Positions 10,216-21,513 of a DNA stretch of 64,000 bases are shown piece by piece. The position numbers were made by a program, and so were the translations under genes. The stretch's first letter is position 1. Every line of letters begins with the position of its first letter. This DNA comes from Siphonodentalium dalli. Lineage: Eukaryota; Mollusca; Scaphopoda; Gadilida; Siphonodentaliidae. The stretch spans positions 64,929,897 to 64,993,896 of the forward strand of contig CP136063.1 in NCBI GenBank assembly GCA_032622095.1, read 5' to 3'. The notes below the pieces were generated by a model that saw nothing but the letters and a program-made list of their open reading frames with translations, did not search any database and was not told the DNA's origin.

Positions 10216-11538
10216 CTATAATGTTTCTCTCCGGTGTGGTCTCTCGCCCGTGTGAACTCTCCGGGTGTGTTTAGTTAGCTCACACGAAGAAACAAATCGC
10301 TTGTCACACACGCTGCAGCTATAAGGTTTCTCCCCGGTGTGATTTCTCCTGGCGTGGTCAGTTAGCTCACTCGAAGAAACGAACCTCTTGTCACATTCAT
10401 AGCATTTATGCGGTTTCTCGCCCGTGTGATACCTACGGGTGTGTTCATTTATATGGGATGAAGAGACAAATCGCTTGTCACACACGTTGCAGCTATAAGG
10501 TTTCTCCCGGGTGTGATTTCTCCTGGTGTGGCCAGTTCGCTCACTCGAAGAAACAAATCTCTTGTCACATTCGGAGCATTTATAAGGTCTCTCGCCCGTG
10601 TGGAACCTCCGGGTGTGGACAGTTAGCTCACTGGAGGTTGCACATGATTTACTACATTGCTGACATTTATATGGTTTGACTCCACTATGTGTTCTTAAGT
10701 GTTCAGTTAGCTGACTCTGCCGAGCGAATCCCTTGCAACAAATATCACACGTGAATGGCGTCTCTCCTGTATGGATTCTCATGTGTGATTTTAGAATGCT
10801 ATTTTGGGTGAATCCTTTCTCACAAATATCACATTTAAATGGGCGTTCTCCCTTGTGAATCCTCATGTGTCTCAACAGTCCGCCAGACTGAGCAAAAGAC
10901 TTGTCACACTCTGTGCACTGATAGCGCCGAATCTCTGAATGGGTCCCCATGTGACATGTTAGAATTTCCTGTGATCTTAACCCTTTCTCACACTCATACG
11001 GCTTTTCTCCTGTGTGGATCATCACGTGTGTAGTCAATGCATGTTGCTCTTGGAATCCCTTTTGGTAAACACTGCTTTTAAAAGGGAGATAACCGGCGTG
11101 AATGTTTTGGTTATGTCGACTCAGATGATGAGCCGCAGTGTAAGACTTTCCACAGTCTGCACACTCGTATGGTCTCACACCCGAATGGAGTTTCATGTGT
11201 TTCTTCAGAGTTGAAGCGGTGGTGAACGATTTGCTACACTCGTTACAGCGATGAATCTGACGTTGCTTCATATCGTGTATTATTTTATGTCTGTTCCAAC
11301 TACTCTGATAAACGAAGGTCTTTCCGCACACGTCACATGCAAAAGGCTTCTCCCCTGTGTGGATCCGCATGTGTGTTTTCAGATGAGACGACACCACGAA
11401 TCCTTTAAGACAGATATCACACTGGTGTGGTTTCTCTCCCGAGTGAACCATCAGGTGTATTTTAAGCGTACTGACCTTTGTGAACTTCTTAAGACATATA
11501 TCACACTGGTGTCGCCTCACTCGGGTTTGAACGGACAT
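10216..11538 (-). CDS. C2H2 zinc-finger protein 1 (15 fingers, two broken)
   Basis: About 440 aa in a single exon. Fifteen C2H2 units are visible; thirteen keep the Cys-x2-Cys and His-x3/4-His ligands. Finger 6 (FKSSVYQKGF) has lost both cysteines, and finger 7 (YECEKGLRSQEIL) has lost its second cysteine and is shortened. The paralogs keep both, so this copy is partly degenerate. Linkers are mostly TGEKP/TGERP. Arrays like this usually bind DNA in the nucleus as transcriptional regulators; target and partners are unknown. There is no accessory N-terminal domain. I start at the ATG at 11538 (MSVQTR), conserved in all four paralogs with A at -3; the open frame extends to 11589 only through a GTG. 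The stop lies just after the shared frameshifted linker TGERPHRRE. Confidence 0.85.
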   Translation of the reverse strand: MSVQTRVRRHQCDICLKKFTKVSTLKIHLMVHSGEKPHQCDICLKGFVVSSHLKTHMRIHTGEKPFACDVCGKTFVYQSSWNRHKIIHDMKQRQIHRCNECSKSFTTASTLKKHMKLHSGVRPYECADCGKSYTAAHHLSRHNQNIHAGYLPFKSSVYQKGFQEQHALTTHVMIHTGEKPYECEKGLRSQEILTCHMGTHSEIRRYQCTECDKSFAQSGGLLRHMRIHKGERPFKCDICEKGFTQNSILKSHMRIHTGETPFTCDICCKGFARQSQLTEHLRTHSGVKPYKCQQCSKSCATSSELTVHTRRFHTGERPYKCSECDKRFVSSSERTGHTRRNHTREKPYSCNVCDKRFVSSSHINEHTRRYHTGEKPHKCYECDKRFVSSSELTDHARRNHTGEKPYSCSVCDKRFVSSCELTKHTRRVHTGERPHRRETL

Positions 11539-11912
11539 CGTGTGCAATTTTAGAACACTGATCCCTATATACCACACTGTTGCCGCCACTCCTAAGTTCT
11601 ATAGCTTTAACGTCTACTGACCAAACGCACCGCAATTGATTATATTTTGAACAACAAAGAAACCCTTTGGTAATATATCCATACAGGTGCTGTTAGTCGA
11701 AACTCAGTCAGCTTGTTTTGTCGTCTGCTGCATACTAATAATGAATAATTAAAGTGTTGTTCTTCCCTTCGCTCATTGCAGTTGTGTGGTAATATGTCTA
11801 TATTCTCGGGATAAGACAAGAGCAAGGCAAGTGGCTCATTAACCACCTTAGGACAGACTGATCACGAGATGTGTTCGGGTATCTGAAACAAAAAATACAG
11901 ATGACTACATGA
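11539..11912 (-). other. Conserved 5' flank of zinc-finger gene 1
   Basis: Aligns closely with the upstream flanks of the other three zinc-finger genes, starting from GGAGTGGCGGCAACAGTGTG just before the ATG. It probably includes 5' UTR and promoter, but I find no clear TATA box or initiator. Homology stops at 11912, where a satellite unit replaces the paralogous sequence. Confidence 0.5.
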
Positions 11913-12024
11913 TTTGACCCGTCCAAAACACTCCCCGGATAAAAGTACCCCTAGGTATCAAATTTCGTCGAAATCAATCCGTCTTACCCAATTTGACCTT
12001 TGATTGGCCATATTGAAGGTCAAG
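11913..12024 (-). repeat. Single ~115-bp satellite unit in the zinc-finger 1 flank
   Basis: One reverse-orientation unit of the GGACGGGTCAAATC satellite. It begins right after ACAGATGACTACATG, where zinc-finger 2, 3 and 4 instead carry an ACAACCCACCCCATTGTACC unit. The flanking locus homology resumes at about 12025. Confidence 0.85.
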
Positions 12025-14068
12025 GTGAATCTTTCCGAGATAACTTCTACAAAACATAAGAAAACTAAAAAAAATACTTGTAATTACCATCATTTGTGCG
12101 ACACTAGCCGACGTCAAAATCGGAAAAAAGCATCCGTTCAATTGAAATTTTAAACGCATACGGAGAGTTATTACTCAGAACACTCTTTATTTGTTTTTTT
12201 ATGCAACATATGAAAGTCCATATCTAACCAGCAGAGACTCCTAATAATGAGCTTATTCCCCCCCCCCCCCCCAATATACCACCAGTGGTAACACATAAAG
12301 ATGCATAAATCATAATTAAAGATGGATTATCTCTTTAAATAACAAATTTTAAATAGTTGCGTGGGTATAAAATAATAGATATGAACTGAAGACCCCTGTC
12401 CGGAAAGGCTTCTATCAATTAATATTGATTTTATTTCGAATATTTTATTGGGCCCGTTTATTTGTCTATTTTTAGAACAGACAATTCAGGTGATACCGTA
12501 TAGCGATATAGCGCATTAAGCTGTTCCTATGGCTACGCACCGAATGCCAAATGTCCCAGATTGATTGGTTGTTGGCACGCCCGCGTGTGTACTGTTCGGC
12601 AAATATTAGAAAGATGTGGTCCGATGGGTTTTTTTTTATTTAAATAGAAAATAGTTTTTCTTGGTTATTTAAAAGTCGAACTGCGCGACCAGGAGGCCGA
12701 GTCCGGTAAAGGTGTAGTTAGGAATTTTAATTTCGTTTATAGTCCTTTACATTATTATGTCAATAATGTTGATCTTTGGTTTTTGACAAGCTATGTCAAT
12801 AACCAATAAAAGAAATTTAAAAGATAATTTGTAAGTCTTATATTTCAACTTTTATAGATATGTTTCGTTCTGCAGCCCACTGATGGTTGTGGTCGGAGAC
12901 GGCCGAGTCGGCCGCCGGTTCGTTAATTAGGTGCTGGTTGTTATTGTTATTTTAACGGAATTCCGAGGTGGTCATTCCCGAAACCAATATATTTTATATT
13001 CTATAATTAAAATCATGGGTATATAATAAATGATCTTGTTTATGGATATTGTAGGAAGACTGATCTGGCCTTGTCAAATTGAGCTAAAGCGATGGGATTT
13101 CTCGCAGGACAACACATTTTGGGTTTTCGTGGGGTGTGTATCCGCTGGATGTCTTATAGTTGCAGTATGTAACCATTATGACCGAGTTAATTGCTTTCGA
13201 TGTTTAGGTATGAACAATGGATGGGCCATGCAATCTTAGCGGGAACACAATACCTCAGATTTTTTATCCGCATTTAGAAACTTTCTGGTGTGGTGAATGA
13301 GAAACCTGCAGTAATAAGCCGTAGTTTTTGTTATTGTATTGTTTTGTTCCATAGTTATAAGCGATAATGAGTATAATTAAGGTTTATTTTTGACAAATTT
13401 GCACAATAAAATTTCTGGTCTCTGTTAACAGTAAGCACTGTTGTTCGTTAGCTAAACAAGCACACCTTTTTTATACCAGAAATATTGGAAATAAAATTAA
13501 TATTAAAAAGCATTTCTGAACTCTTCGATTCAGATCTAATATTTTATACCCCGGTAACTATATGAAACATGTTTACAAAGAGATCATCCACCTTAAACGC
13601 TCGCACTTTCCTTGGCTTGGGGGTCAAAACTATTTGATTCGAGTCGAGGAACCCACACATCAAAGCTCAGAGTGATCAGATATCGATTTTTAAAATCTAT
13701 TATTCAAGAAAATGTCGATATATACATGTAACAAAACAGTTGACTGTGGTTAGTATTATTTTGGGGCGATTAATCAATTCTGATAACTGGTGCGGCATTT
13801 AAAAAAAACGTTGTTGTTGTTGTTGTTGTTGGAATCTGGTGATTTGGGGACCACCTAATCGGATTGAGTATCTTTAACTTAAATTACAAATTGACATGAG
13901 CAAGGGGACATGCAGATTTGCCCCTAATTCACACACCCTAAACATTCACATACCCTAAACATTCACATACCGTAAACACTTTTGTCACGATTATCCATGA
14001 CACAGAAAACGAGTGAATCCGTCAAAGAATTGAATGAAAATCGAACCTCAAATTGGCGACGGTGAGTA
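12025..14068. other. 5' flanking region of zinc-finger 1, paralogous to 41200-47330
   Basis: Noncoding sequence that aligns with 32500-32870 and 41200-42175, then 43251-43422 and 46364-47330, the latter copy being interrupted by two insertions. The 69-aa ORF at 13030-13239 is broken in the paralog and shows no domain. A (TTG)n microsatellite lies at 13811-13831. A short CATTCACATACCCTAAAC direct repeat near 13921-13975 is expanded in the paralog at 47061-47225. The uninterrupted CTTATAGT at 13153-13160 is the empty site for the element at 43423-46363. Confidence 0.7.
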
Positions 14069-14669
14069 TTAAAGGGGTACTGTACGCCATTTTCAATAAA
14101 TTTCCGGTGATAACAACGATCTATTATCGATACTATATAGAAACATAAGTAATTTGAGTCGAAGATGTATTCTGTAAACGCTCAGGTTAATAGGCTATCT
14201 TAAAATTTAATAATTTAAAAGTTAATAATTTAATATAAATTGAATTTATGGCTGGAGCCATAAAATGGCGTAAATTAAAATACGAATTTCCATGTACAAA
14301 ACGTAATCAAATTATAATTGAGGGATACTGGATTAGTAAACCCATTGCACACACGATCGTTTGAAACATTATGCGTATACGGGGAGAAAACTCAAGACAC
14401 TCATTGACTAGTGACAATATAATAACTTAAATGAGTATATGGGACTACTATGCATATAATATAATTTTTATTTGATTCATGTTGGTTGAAAACTGTACAA
14501 TAATTACTAAACAACGACAATTTGTATTTTTGCATTCCGGTAAATTTGCCATCCGTAACACTACTTCGTACTCAACAGACTTTCAAAGAATGGAAAAGTT
14601 GTTACCTTATTCTCCGACTCGGGGATTATAGAAACCAACAACAACATCTTGGGTACAGTACCCCTTTAA
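14069..14669. mobile_element. TTAA-flanked MITE with AGGGGTACTGTAC termini
   Basis: The left end reads TTAA-AGGGGTACTGTAC and the right end GTACAGTACCCCT-TTAA: 13-bp terminal inverted repeats inside TTAA, a target preference shared with piggyBac-like elements. It is about 600 bp, AT-rich, with no transposase. The paralogous site near 47320-47340 reads continuously from the GACAGTGAGTGG side to the TTTAACCATTG side and lacks the element. A right-end fragment of the family is at 57033-57183. Confidence 0.8.
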
Positions 14670-15102
14670 CAATTGCTGTGACGAGAACATGTAACTCCAT
14701 CAGACTGACACCAATCCAATAGATATGAAGCGATTTGTTCGTGACCATTGACCGTTTAGTGTATATCTGGCGACGGCTTTCATTGGAGCCACTTATTATA
14801 TTGCCGTAGTGTTATAACAAATAGTTCATTTGAGGTGTGTAATTTGGTGAGATAATCACATAATAGAGTTACGCGGATTGGTTAATGGCTTGCACCAAGG
14901 ATCTCTTTAGTTATTCATGGCGCTAATAAATTACAGGCTCACACAATATAGCGTTACGATTCCATGCCTGTTCCGACCGCTGGCAGGAGAGGGCGTCCTG
15001 GCTTGCGCGCTCCGGGACTTGGCCAGCTCGGCGATCGGATTACTGACTTCAGCTGACAATGGCTTCGTCTATAATTACGCTGGTCATCCGTGTAACGAGG
15101 AC

Positions 15103-15992
15103 CACCCCATGCATCCGGACATGCTTGTAGCGGAAGACATGCTCGTAGCGGAATAACCACATGGCCCGCGATTTGCACATCGTCTTTAATTGTCGTAAGT
15201 TATTTAAAAAAAACACGGTTTATTTTACCTTGATTGTTTTTAAACGTTAACAGCGATAATCGGTCTACAGAAATGAGCGGTTGTGGTTTCCGCAATTTGC
15301 ATATTACTGTTCGATAATCGGGTTTTATACGAAAATTATGACCTGAAATACTTACTCGATATACGTTTTATCAAATTTTAATGAATCTTTGCATTGACAC
15401 ATTATATAACATACAGTCTCTCAAAGTATGATATCTTAGCTTCAAAATGAACTGCACATGTTTGCGATGTCAATCATATTAGTGCCCGAAAAATTAGTTT
15501 CCATGGAGGCACTCACTTGATTTTGGGGCATGTCTATAGCAAACGTAAAACCACTGCTATAGACATGCCATATGTTCTTGCTATGACCTGCATATATGGT
15601 AATTTTTTACTATGGAAGACGTAGAAACATGACTGAAAATGTTGTCTATCATATTAAGGGAATATCCGCGGAAATAGCAATGTATGCAAAGACTATATTA
15701 TCTGGGCTGTTACCACGGAAATCGTAATTTTATGTAAGAAATGCAAATATTGCCACAATTTTTGGCCTAACTTTCCGGTAAAATAGGATTAAACTGCGTC
15801 CATGTTTAAAGAAGTTTGATGTACAGTTGGGTAAATTATAGCCACCAATAGTACCACCACCGTCAACCACTGGTATGTGTTGGTTTCGGTGCAACATGTG
15901 TCTAACCGTGAACGGTGTGCAAATCGCGGGCCATGTGGTTATTCCGCTACGAGCATGTCTTCCGCTACGAGCATATCCGGATGCATGGGGTG
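15103..15992. repeat. Long inverted repeat (~77-bp arms) with ~736-bp core
   Basis: The left arm (15103-15179) and right arm (15916-15992) are near-perfect reverse complements, sharing TAACCACATGGCCCGCGATT. Each arm contains a short direct duplication of GACATGCTCGTAGCGGA type, one copy slightly diverged. Arms of this kind suggest a foldback transposon or an inverted duplication. No transposase is visible and no target duplication was found. Confidence 0.75.
15527..15569. repeat. Perfect 15-bp hairpin
   Basis: GGCATGTCTATAGCA at 15527-15541 is followed, after a 13-nt loop, by its exact reverse complement at 15555-15569. It lies within the core of the larger inverted repeat. No run of T follows on either strand, so I do not call it a terminator. 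Confidence 0.75.
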
Positions 15993-16244
15993 AGGACCCG
16001 GATGAGTAACGACGGACGCGAATTCCGCGTGTTTGCATTGTCATTGGTCGCTCAGGAAAACGGCGACTAAATGCCTTTAAAATATAACAACCTATACTTT
16101 AGTGTGTGTTGCATTCTGGTACAATCACTATCAAGCAACCAGTTTCAAGAAATCCGAATATTTTGCTTAGCAATTAGTAACGAGTACCCGTAGAGATTTT
16201 TTCTGAAAAGTAATTGGACGCGAAAATTTGTATATGGTCCTGTA

Positions 16245-16798
16245 CAGGGTCCGCGCTGGACCGAAATTTACTTTTGCCAAATAATTTGCCAAATGAAAAT
16301 ATGTTTTGCCAAATTCTTTTTGAATTTGCCAAATGCAATCCCTGATAGTACCATTTTCTGCAACATTAAGTCTAATGTTTCGACACTCGCGGTTTGAACG
16401 ACTTTTAATATCGATAAGAAAGCAGTTAGTTAATCTCTATTGTGGTTTATCTTAACACGGTAAACCAATCACCGAACTATAAAATGATAGTAGGGTTGCT
16501 TCATCAGAAGGGTACACCACAAGAGGATTATCTAAGTAAACACCACCACACTAAAGACGAGTAATCCCTCCATCAACGATACAAAATGCTATCAGATTAA
16601 TCTTAATAGAGGTGCTAACTTTTCATAAACCACATAAAACAACACTAATATAATTATATTGAAAGAGTTTCCTGAAATGAATGGTGTTTAGGAATTAAAA
16701 AGTGACTTGCCAAAACTTTTGCCAAATGAAAATATTGTTTGCCAAATGTGAATTATTTTTGCCATTGGCAAATTTGGCAAGTGGAAGCGCGAACCCTG
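16245..16798. mobile_element. hAT-like MITE with perfect 8-bp target duplication
   Basis: The ends CAGGGTCCGCGCT and AGCGCGAACCCTG form imperfect terminal inverted repeats, and the flanking 8 bp GTCCTGTA is repeated exactly at 16237-16244 and 16799-16806. An 8-bp target duplication with CAGGG-type termini is typical of the hAT superfamily. Subterminal regions carry clusters of TTGCCAAATG (16270-16340 and 16700-16775), a common arrangement for transposase binding sites. The element is 554 bp and encodes no transposase. Confidence 0.88.
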
Positions 16799-16806
16799 GT
16801 CCTGTA

Positions 16807-17936
16807 TGGTCGCGATTTTTTTCTCGAACATATTTACCTTCACACGACATGAGATATGCATATATGGCCCATTATGTGCATGTTTGAAGAACAAATGGCC
16901 ATTACATAATCAGATCATATTTTTCACACAACAAAATGAGAACTAGACAATAACACAGGGACGTGGTCAGAGACAAAATTCCCTCTCCAAGTTCTCGAAA
17001 TTCCATTCGCACCACGATCTTGGGTTTGAATGTTCCAACTGGTACCTCAAACTTTCCAACTGTTGGATATTTCGCTCTAACACACTTCCCATCTGGAAAA
17101 TATCAGACTGATGTCCATTTCAGTACAAAAGTGTAATCAAAATCAGGGGGAGGGGGTCGCAAATAAAACACAGTTGTCCTGGTGGGTGGGTCCTTTCTGA
17201 CCTTCGGTCGCATTTTACCACGTTTAAAGATACATTAGGACCACTAAAAATTAATTTGAATGGTCAGGTTTAAACTTCAGGGACCTATACTTAATAATGG
17301 TTAATGAAACAGACTGCAGCTGAGGTTGAGCTACCATTGGTCATTATACATGTAGCTGGTACTATTCACAACATGCGGGAATAGCATGTTGTGCATACAA
17401 ATATATATATATACCTTTATTTCCTCCGCAACGGAGAGTTTAACATTATACATCATACACAAGTTTAGAGTTTCAACATATTGGTGACAAAATAAACATC
17501 AATTAATCACATGGTTTTATACACAAAATATGCGCAATACCAATTCAATGGGATATGTGCATTGCAACTGTTGGCATCGTGTATGTATGATTTCGCGGAA
17601 CACTTCAACTGGATAAGACGGAGTTGTCTGCGATATAGCTGTATTTGCGTTATAGAGTTATTATCGTGTTTAGTTAGATGCCACTCCGACTAAATACAAA
17701 TTATTCATGTATATCTTGTTTTCTGTCTTCGATCAGAGTGGTTCGTGAGTTGGATTAAAGTGGGCTCCCCTGGTCAGTGTGGTGGCCGTTATGTACACGT
17801 ATGGAGAGGTGTTGGAAACCACGAGAGTGAAGCATATATGCATTTGATTGTTCACTACGCTTTTGTTGCAGGAAAATCCTATTTGTCCAACAGATATTAA
17901 AGTTAGTCGTTACAAATTGCGTGGGTGTTCAGGGGG
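16807..17936. other. Unassigned noncoding region
   Basis: No gene recognised. A stretch near 16960-17110 (AGGGACGTGG, CGAAATTCCATTC) resembles 45027-45130, suggesting a dispersed repeat. A short (TA)n tract lies near 17400. The 60-aa ORF at 17511-17693 has no support. Confidence 0.5.
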
Positions 17937-19290
17937 ACAGAAAGACAGCACGATTTTATTTCTTGTATCATTTGAGAAGAACGTGTCTGAATTTGATGGT
18001 AATTGGTACTAAAAATATTTTGTATCAGTTTTGGTGACCCTCCCGTCCCTATTTCGGACTCAAGCTGCACACACTAAGACTCATTATATATTAGAGATGC
18101 ATATATAAGAAATTGGTGAAAATTGGCGAGTATACAAATTCGTATCAAATTTAAGGTTCCCATATTTCTCACCCATAGGGCACCAATTTGGTGTATCTAA
18201 ACCACACGATAAGATTCCTCGTATCACGGAGAAGAATATGTATCAATCTGGTGGAAATCGGCACTAAACATATAGATATATGTTTTTGTGTCCCTCTCAT
18301 CTCTATACACCATGCACTGACTCGAATGGCCCCACTTGTGACATCCTTAAACCACACGATTACACTCGTGATATCATGTAGATGATTGTTTATAAGTTTG
18401 GTGATAATCGGCGACTAAACAATTTTTTTTTTATCAAATTTGGTGCCAATCCCTCCCCTCTCCCCTCTCCATCTCTCACCCAAACAGCACCACTATGGCT
18501 CTTTAAATCTCGATTAGATTCCTCGTATCATGGATAAGAACGTGGAAATTAGCGCTAAAAATATTGTGCATCAATTTTGGTGCCCCTGTCCCTTTCAATG
18601 CAACCCTGACTCGAATGAGGCCACATTTGACAGATAAAAGCCGCACCATTAGACTCATCATACCATGGGAATGATTTTGTATAAGTGTGGTGGCAATCGG
18701 CGACTTATTATCAAATTTAGTGCCCACCCCTCCCAATCTCTCATCCAAAAACAACAATTTGGCGTTGTTAAATCGCACAATTAGATTCCTTGTATCATGA
18801 AGAATATATACCAATTTGGTGGAAATCGGCGCTAAAATTAGTTTTGTCAATTGTGGTGCCCCCCTCCCCTTCCGTTCATCCCTGACTCAAACGACGCCAC
18901 TTTTGACATATTTAAACCACACCGTTGGATTCTTCATATCGTGGCAATCGGCGACAGAAAAACAATCTGCCCCCCCCCTTTCCGGGCACCCCTGACGCGA
19001 ACGGTGCGACTTTTGCCATATTTGAACCACGCCATTAGATTTACATATGATGGGGATGATTATATCTAAGTTTGGTGGCAATCGGCGACAATTTTTTTTC
19101 TGCCCCTCCCCCTTTTCTGCCCCTGACAACAACGGCGTCACTTTAGAAAATTCTAACCCCGACCATTATCTTTCTCGTAAAAAGCTACTCCTAGTAGACC
19201 CCTTTGGCATCATCTAGATGGTCCCCTGTGAATTTCTATATAACACACACAGACAGACAGACAGACATTCGCAAATATAGATATAGATAT
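17937..19290 (+). mobile_element. 3' part of an RTE-like/SINE-like element with internal ~150-bp degenerate repeats
   Basis: Aligns with 53494-54847. The body consists of diverged units of about 150 bp, each with CACACGATTAGATTCCTCGT-like text followed by TTGGTGGAAATCGGC. The 3' end has (ACAG)n and CATTCGCAAATATAGATATA, resembling the microsatellite-like tails of RTE non-LTR elements. This copy lacks the 5' portion seen at 52046-53490. ORFs in both strands (18503-18850, 18851-19069 and others) are repeat translations without conserved frame. Confidence 0.65.
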
Positions 19291-19443
19291 ATAGTTTGTT
19301 TGTCAATACCACTAATTTGGACGAATACGCATATGAACTAGATATAATGTGAGCGCTGAATGTTCATGTTTGCGCGGTGTGGTGAGATGATTACACATTT
19401 GATGGGTGACAGGCGGATTAGCAACAATGTATCACATTTTCGC

Positions 19444-19906
19444 TTAACCCTTTACCCAACAGAACGGCCCTGTGCCAATTCATTCTCTTATATATGCGAG
19501 GCGACCTATGGTCGCCTCGCATATATAAGAGAATGCATTGGCTTAACACATATTAAAAATGATAAATTTGTCAAAGAATGTAGTAAAATATTATAAAAAT
19601 TGTTAAAAAATGTAAGAAAAAATTATAAAATTGTTAAAGAATGTAAGAAAAAATGGTAAAAAGTGTTAAATTTTTTTTTTTTTAGGCCAAACATTCTCTT
19701 ATATATGCGAGGCGACCTATGGTCGACTCGCATATATAAGAGAATGCATTGGCACAGGGCATAACTTTAACCATCACAATGTGGTCAATGAACCGGTTCC
19801 AATGATATCCATATTTGTATGGTGTTATTGAGACAGACCGAAGATATTTTAGACTGTTGAAGCTTTATTTGGGCGTTTTTGGCCGTTTTGTTGGGTAAAG
19901 GGTTAA
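19444..19906 (+). mobile_element. piggyBac-like TTAA MITE, copy 2
   Basis: TTAA at both ends; CCCTTTACCCAACA and TGTTGGGTAAAGGG termini. Hairpins at 19474-19542 and 19686-19753; the second has lost one base in its left arm. The inter-hairpin spacer is longer than in copy 1 because an AAAATTATAAAATTGTTAAA-type segment is partly duplicated. Confidence 0.9.
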
Positions 19907-20093
19907 ACTTATGCAACTAAGCTCTGTTGTGTAATGTGTTTCACAACCCGCGCACGGTTCATTTGTGTCAGAGCTACCCCATTGTGTAGATGTGTGCGCG
20001 TGTATGTGAAAGCAAATCACATTTTCCTTCATTTCCAGAGACGGTGGTAATTAAATGCAGTCGAACGATTTAGAGGATCATTTTAGAACCTAT

Positions 20094-20548
20094 TTAACCC
20101 TTTACCCAACAGAACGGCCCTGTGCCAATGCATTCTCTTATATATACGAGTCGACCATAGGTCGCCTCGCATATATAAGAGAATGCATTGGCTTAACACA
20201 TATTAAAAATTCTAAAATTGTCAAAGAATGTAGAAAAATATTATAAAAATTGTAAAAAAAATGTAAGAAAAAATTATAAAATTATTAAAAATGTAAGAAA
20301 AAATGGTAAAAAGTGTTAAAAAAATATTTTTTTTAGGCCAATGCATTCTCTTATATATGCGAGTCGACCTATGGTCGACTCGCATATATAAGAGAATGCA
20401 TTGGCACAGGGCATAACTGTAACCATCACAATGTGGTCAATGAACCGGTTCCAATGATATCCATATTTGTATGGTGTTATTGAGACAGACCGAAGATATT
20501 TTAGGCTGTTGAAGCTTTATTTGGCCGGTTTGTTGGGTAAAGGGTTAA
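20094..20548 (+). mobile_element. piggyBac-like TTAA MITE, copy 3
   Basis: Same structure and orientation as copy 2, only about 190 bp away, with TTAA flanks and hairpins at 20124-20192 and 20337-20405. It shares the longer spacer with copy 2, so the two are probably the same subfamily. Confidence 0.9.
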
Positions 20549-20769
20549 GGGTGGCTTCCAAATCTCCCGATTACAGAACAACTTAAATTTCGGTTACCTG
20601 AAGCTATTGTGTGTATTCTATGCAGACAACACTGTACTTATCTCACATTCTATTTACAACATATGCTCAATGGATATGCACAATACTGTACTTACTGGAA
20701 GTTATCGATGAACAACACCAAAAGTAACGTCGTAGCATCTCGTAATAAATCGGACCAACGAAGCATACG

Positions 20770-21513
20770 ATGAGTCATTCCTTACGAATTATTGTACGGC
20801 TCTGAAATTTTGGTTGTCGTCAATGTGGACCTGATAACCGGAGTGGAACTGTGGTTCTTGAAGTTTATTCTTCGTCCCAAAAACAACTATACCCCATACG
20901 AGTATGGTATATGGTGACTCGGTTTGGTCCACATTGAAAGAAAAAAAGCAAAGAATTTCGAATTTTTGGGCAAAACTTTTAACTGGCAAACAAACGAAAA
21001 TAAGTTTTATGAATTATTGCTCATTGTACAGATGCAAGCGACGAACTGGTAATCAGAGACGTGGTCGAATGGACTGGGTTACTCGGATTAAAACATATTT
21101 TGTTTGTATCGCACTTTATCCCAAATATCGAGTGGTTCAAATCTTTTACTAAATTGAAATTGCGTGATACATACCTCCAGGAATGGTATGGATCTTTTAG
21201 TTCATCCAAATATGTGTTTTACCGTACAATCGAGACAACCTTCGAATGTGAACCTTACCTTAACGTGATTAACCGTAAAGAAGTTGAAATTTTATCAAAA
21301 TTCCGAACACGCAATCATCGATTACCAATATATTGGCATGATATAGCGATGGATAATAGACTTTGTACACTATATAACAATGCAGTTGGTGACGAGTTTC
21401 ATGTACTATTAGTATGCGTTAAATTAGAACAGGAAATGCGGAAATATATAGCCAGTTACTCTTATACAAAACCTACGACAACCAAAATGTCTAGATATGT
21501 CCAGTTTTTCTAG
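20770..21513 (+). pseudogene. Non-LTR retrotransposon ORF2 fragment, C-terminal region
   Basis: Three frames in succession carry the C-terminal portion of a non-LTR reverse transcriptase polyprotein. About 20780-20860 reads LLYGSEI followed by a KFIL motif, typical of the end of the RT/thumb. From 20904 comes MVYGDSVWSTL and then NFWAKLLTGKQTKIS. From 21061 to 21513 (150 aa) comes LRDTYLQEWYGSFSSSKY, then KFRTRNHRLPIYW, then GDEFHVLLVC, the usual post-RT region. Frame changes and a missing RT core make it a dead, 5'-truncated relic. Assignment is from motif recall, without a search. Confidence 0.7.

Larger units (their letters stand above)
14670..16236. other. Region with foldback structures, no confident gene
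   Basis: The stretch to about 14850 aligns with 47335-47500 (zinc-finger 3 flank). The rest has no recognised gene. ORFs at 14917-15156 (+) and 15730-16044 (-) overlap the two arms of the long inverted repeat at 15103-15992 and are probably not coding. A perfect 15-bp hairpin lies at 15527-15569. Confidence 0.6.

Noticed and set aside
11539-11589. Extended N-terminus MAATVWYIG for gene 1 and similar for the others
   Set aside because: The first codon is GTG, not a usual eukaryotic start, and the ATG at MSVQTR is conserved in all four genes.
14917-15156. 79-aa ORF ending with a duplicated DMLVAE
   Set aside because: The end lies in the arm of an inverted repeat, and the opposite arm yields an unrelated ORF; there is no domain.
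15527-15569. Rho-independent-type terminator
   Set aside because: A perfect hairpin but without a T-run, and the genome is eukaryotic.
17937-19290. Several 60-115-codon ORFs as a gene family
   Set aside because: They lie on both strands of degenerate 150-bp repeats and do not keep frame between the two copies.
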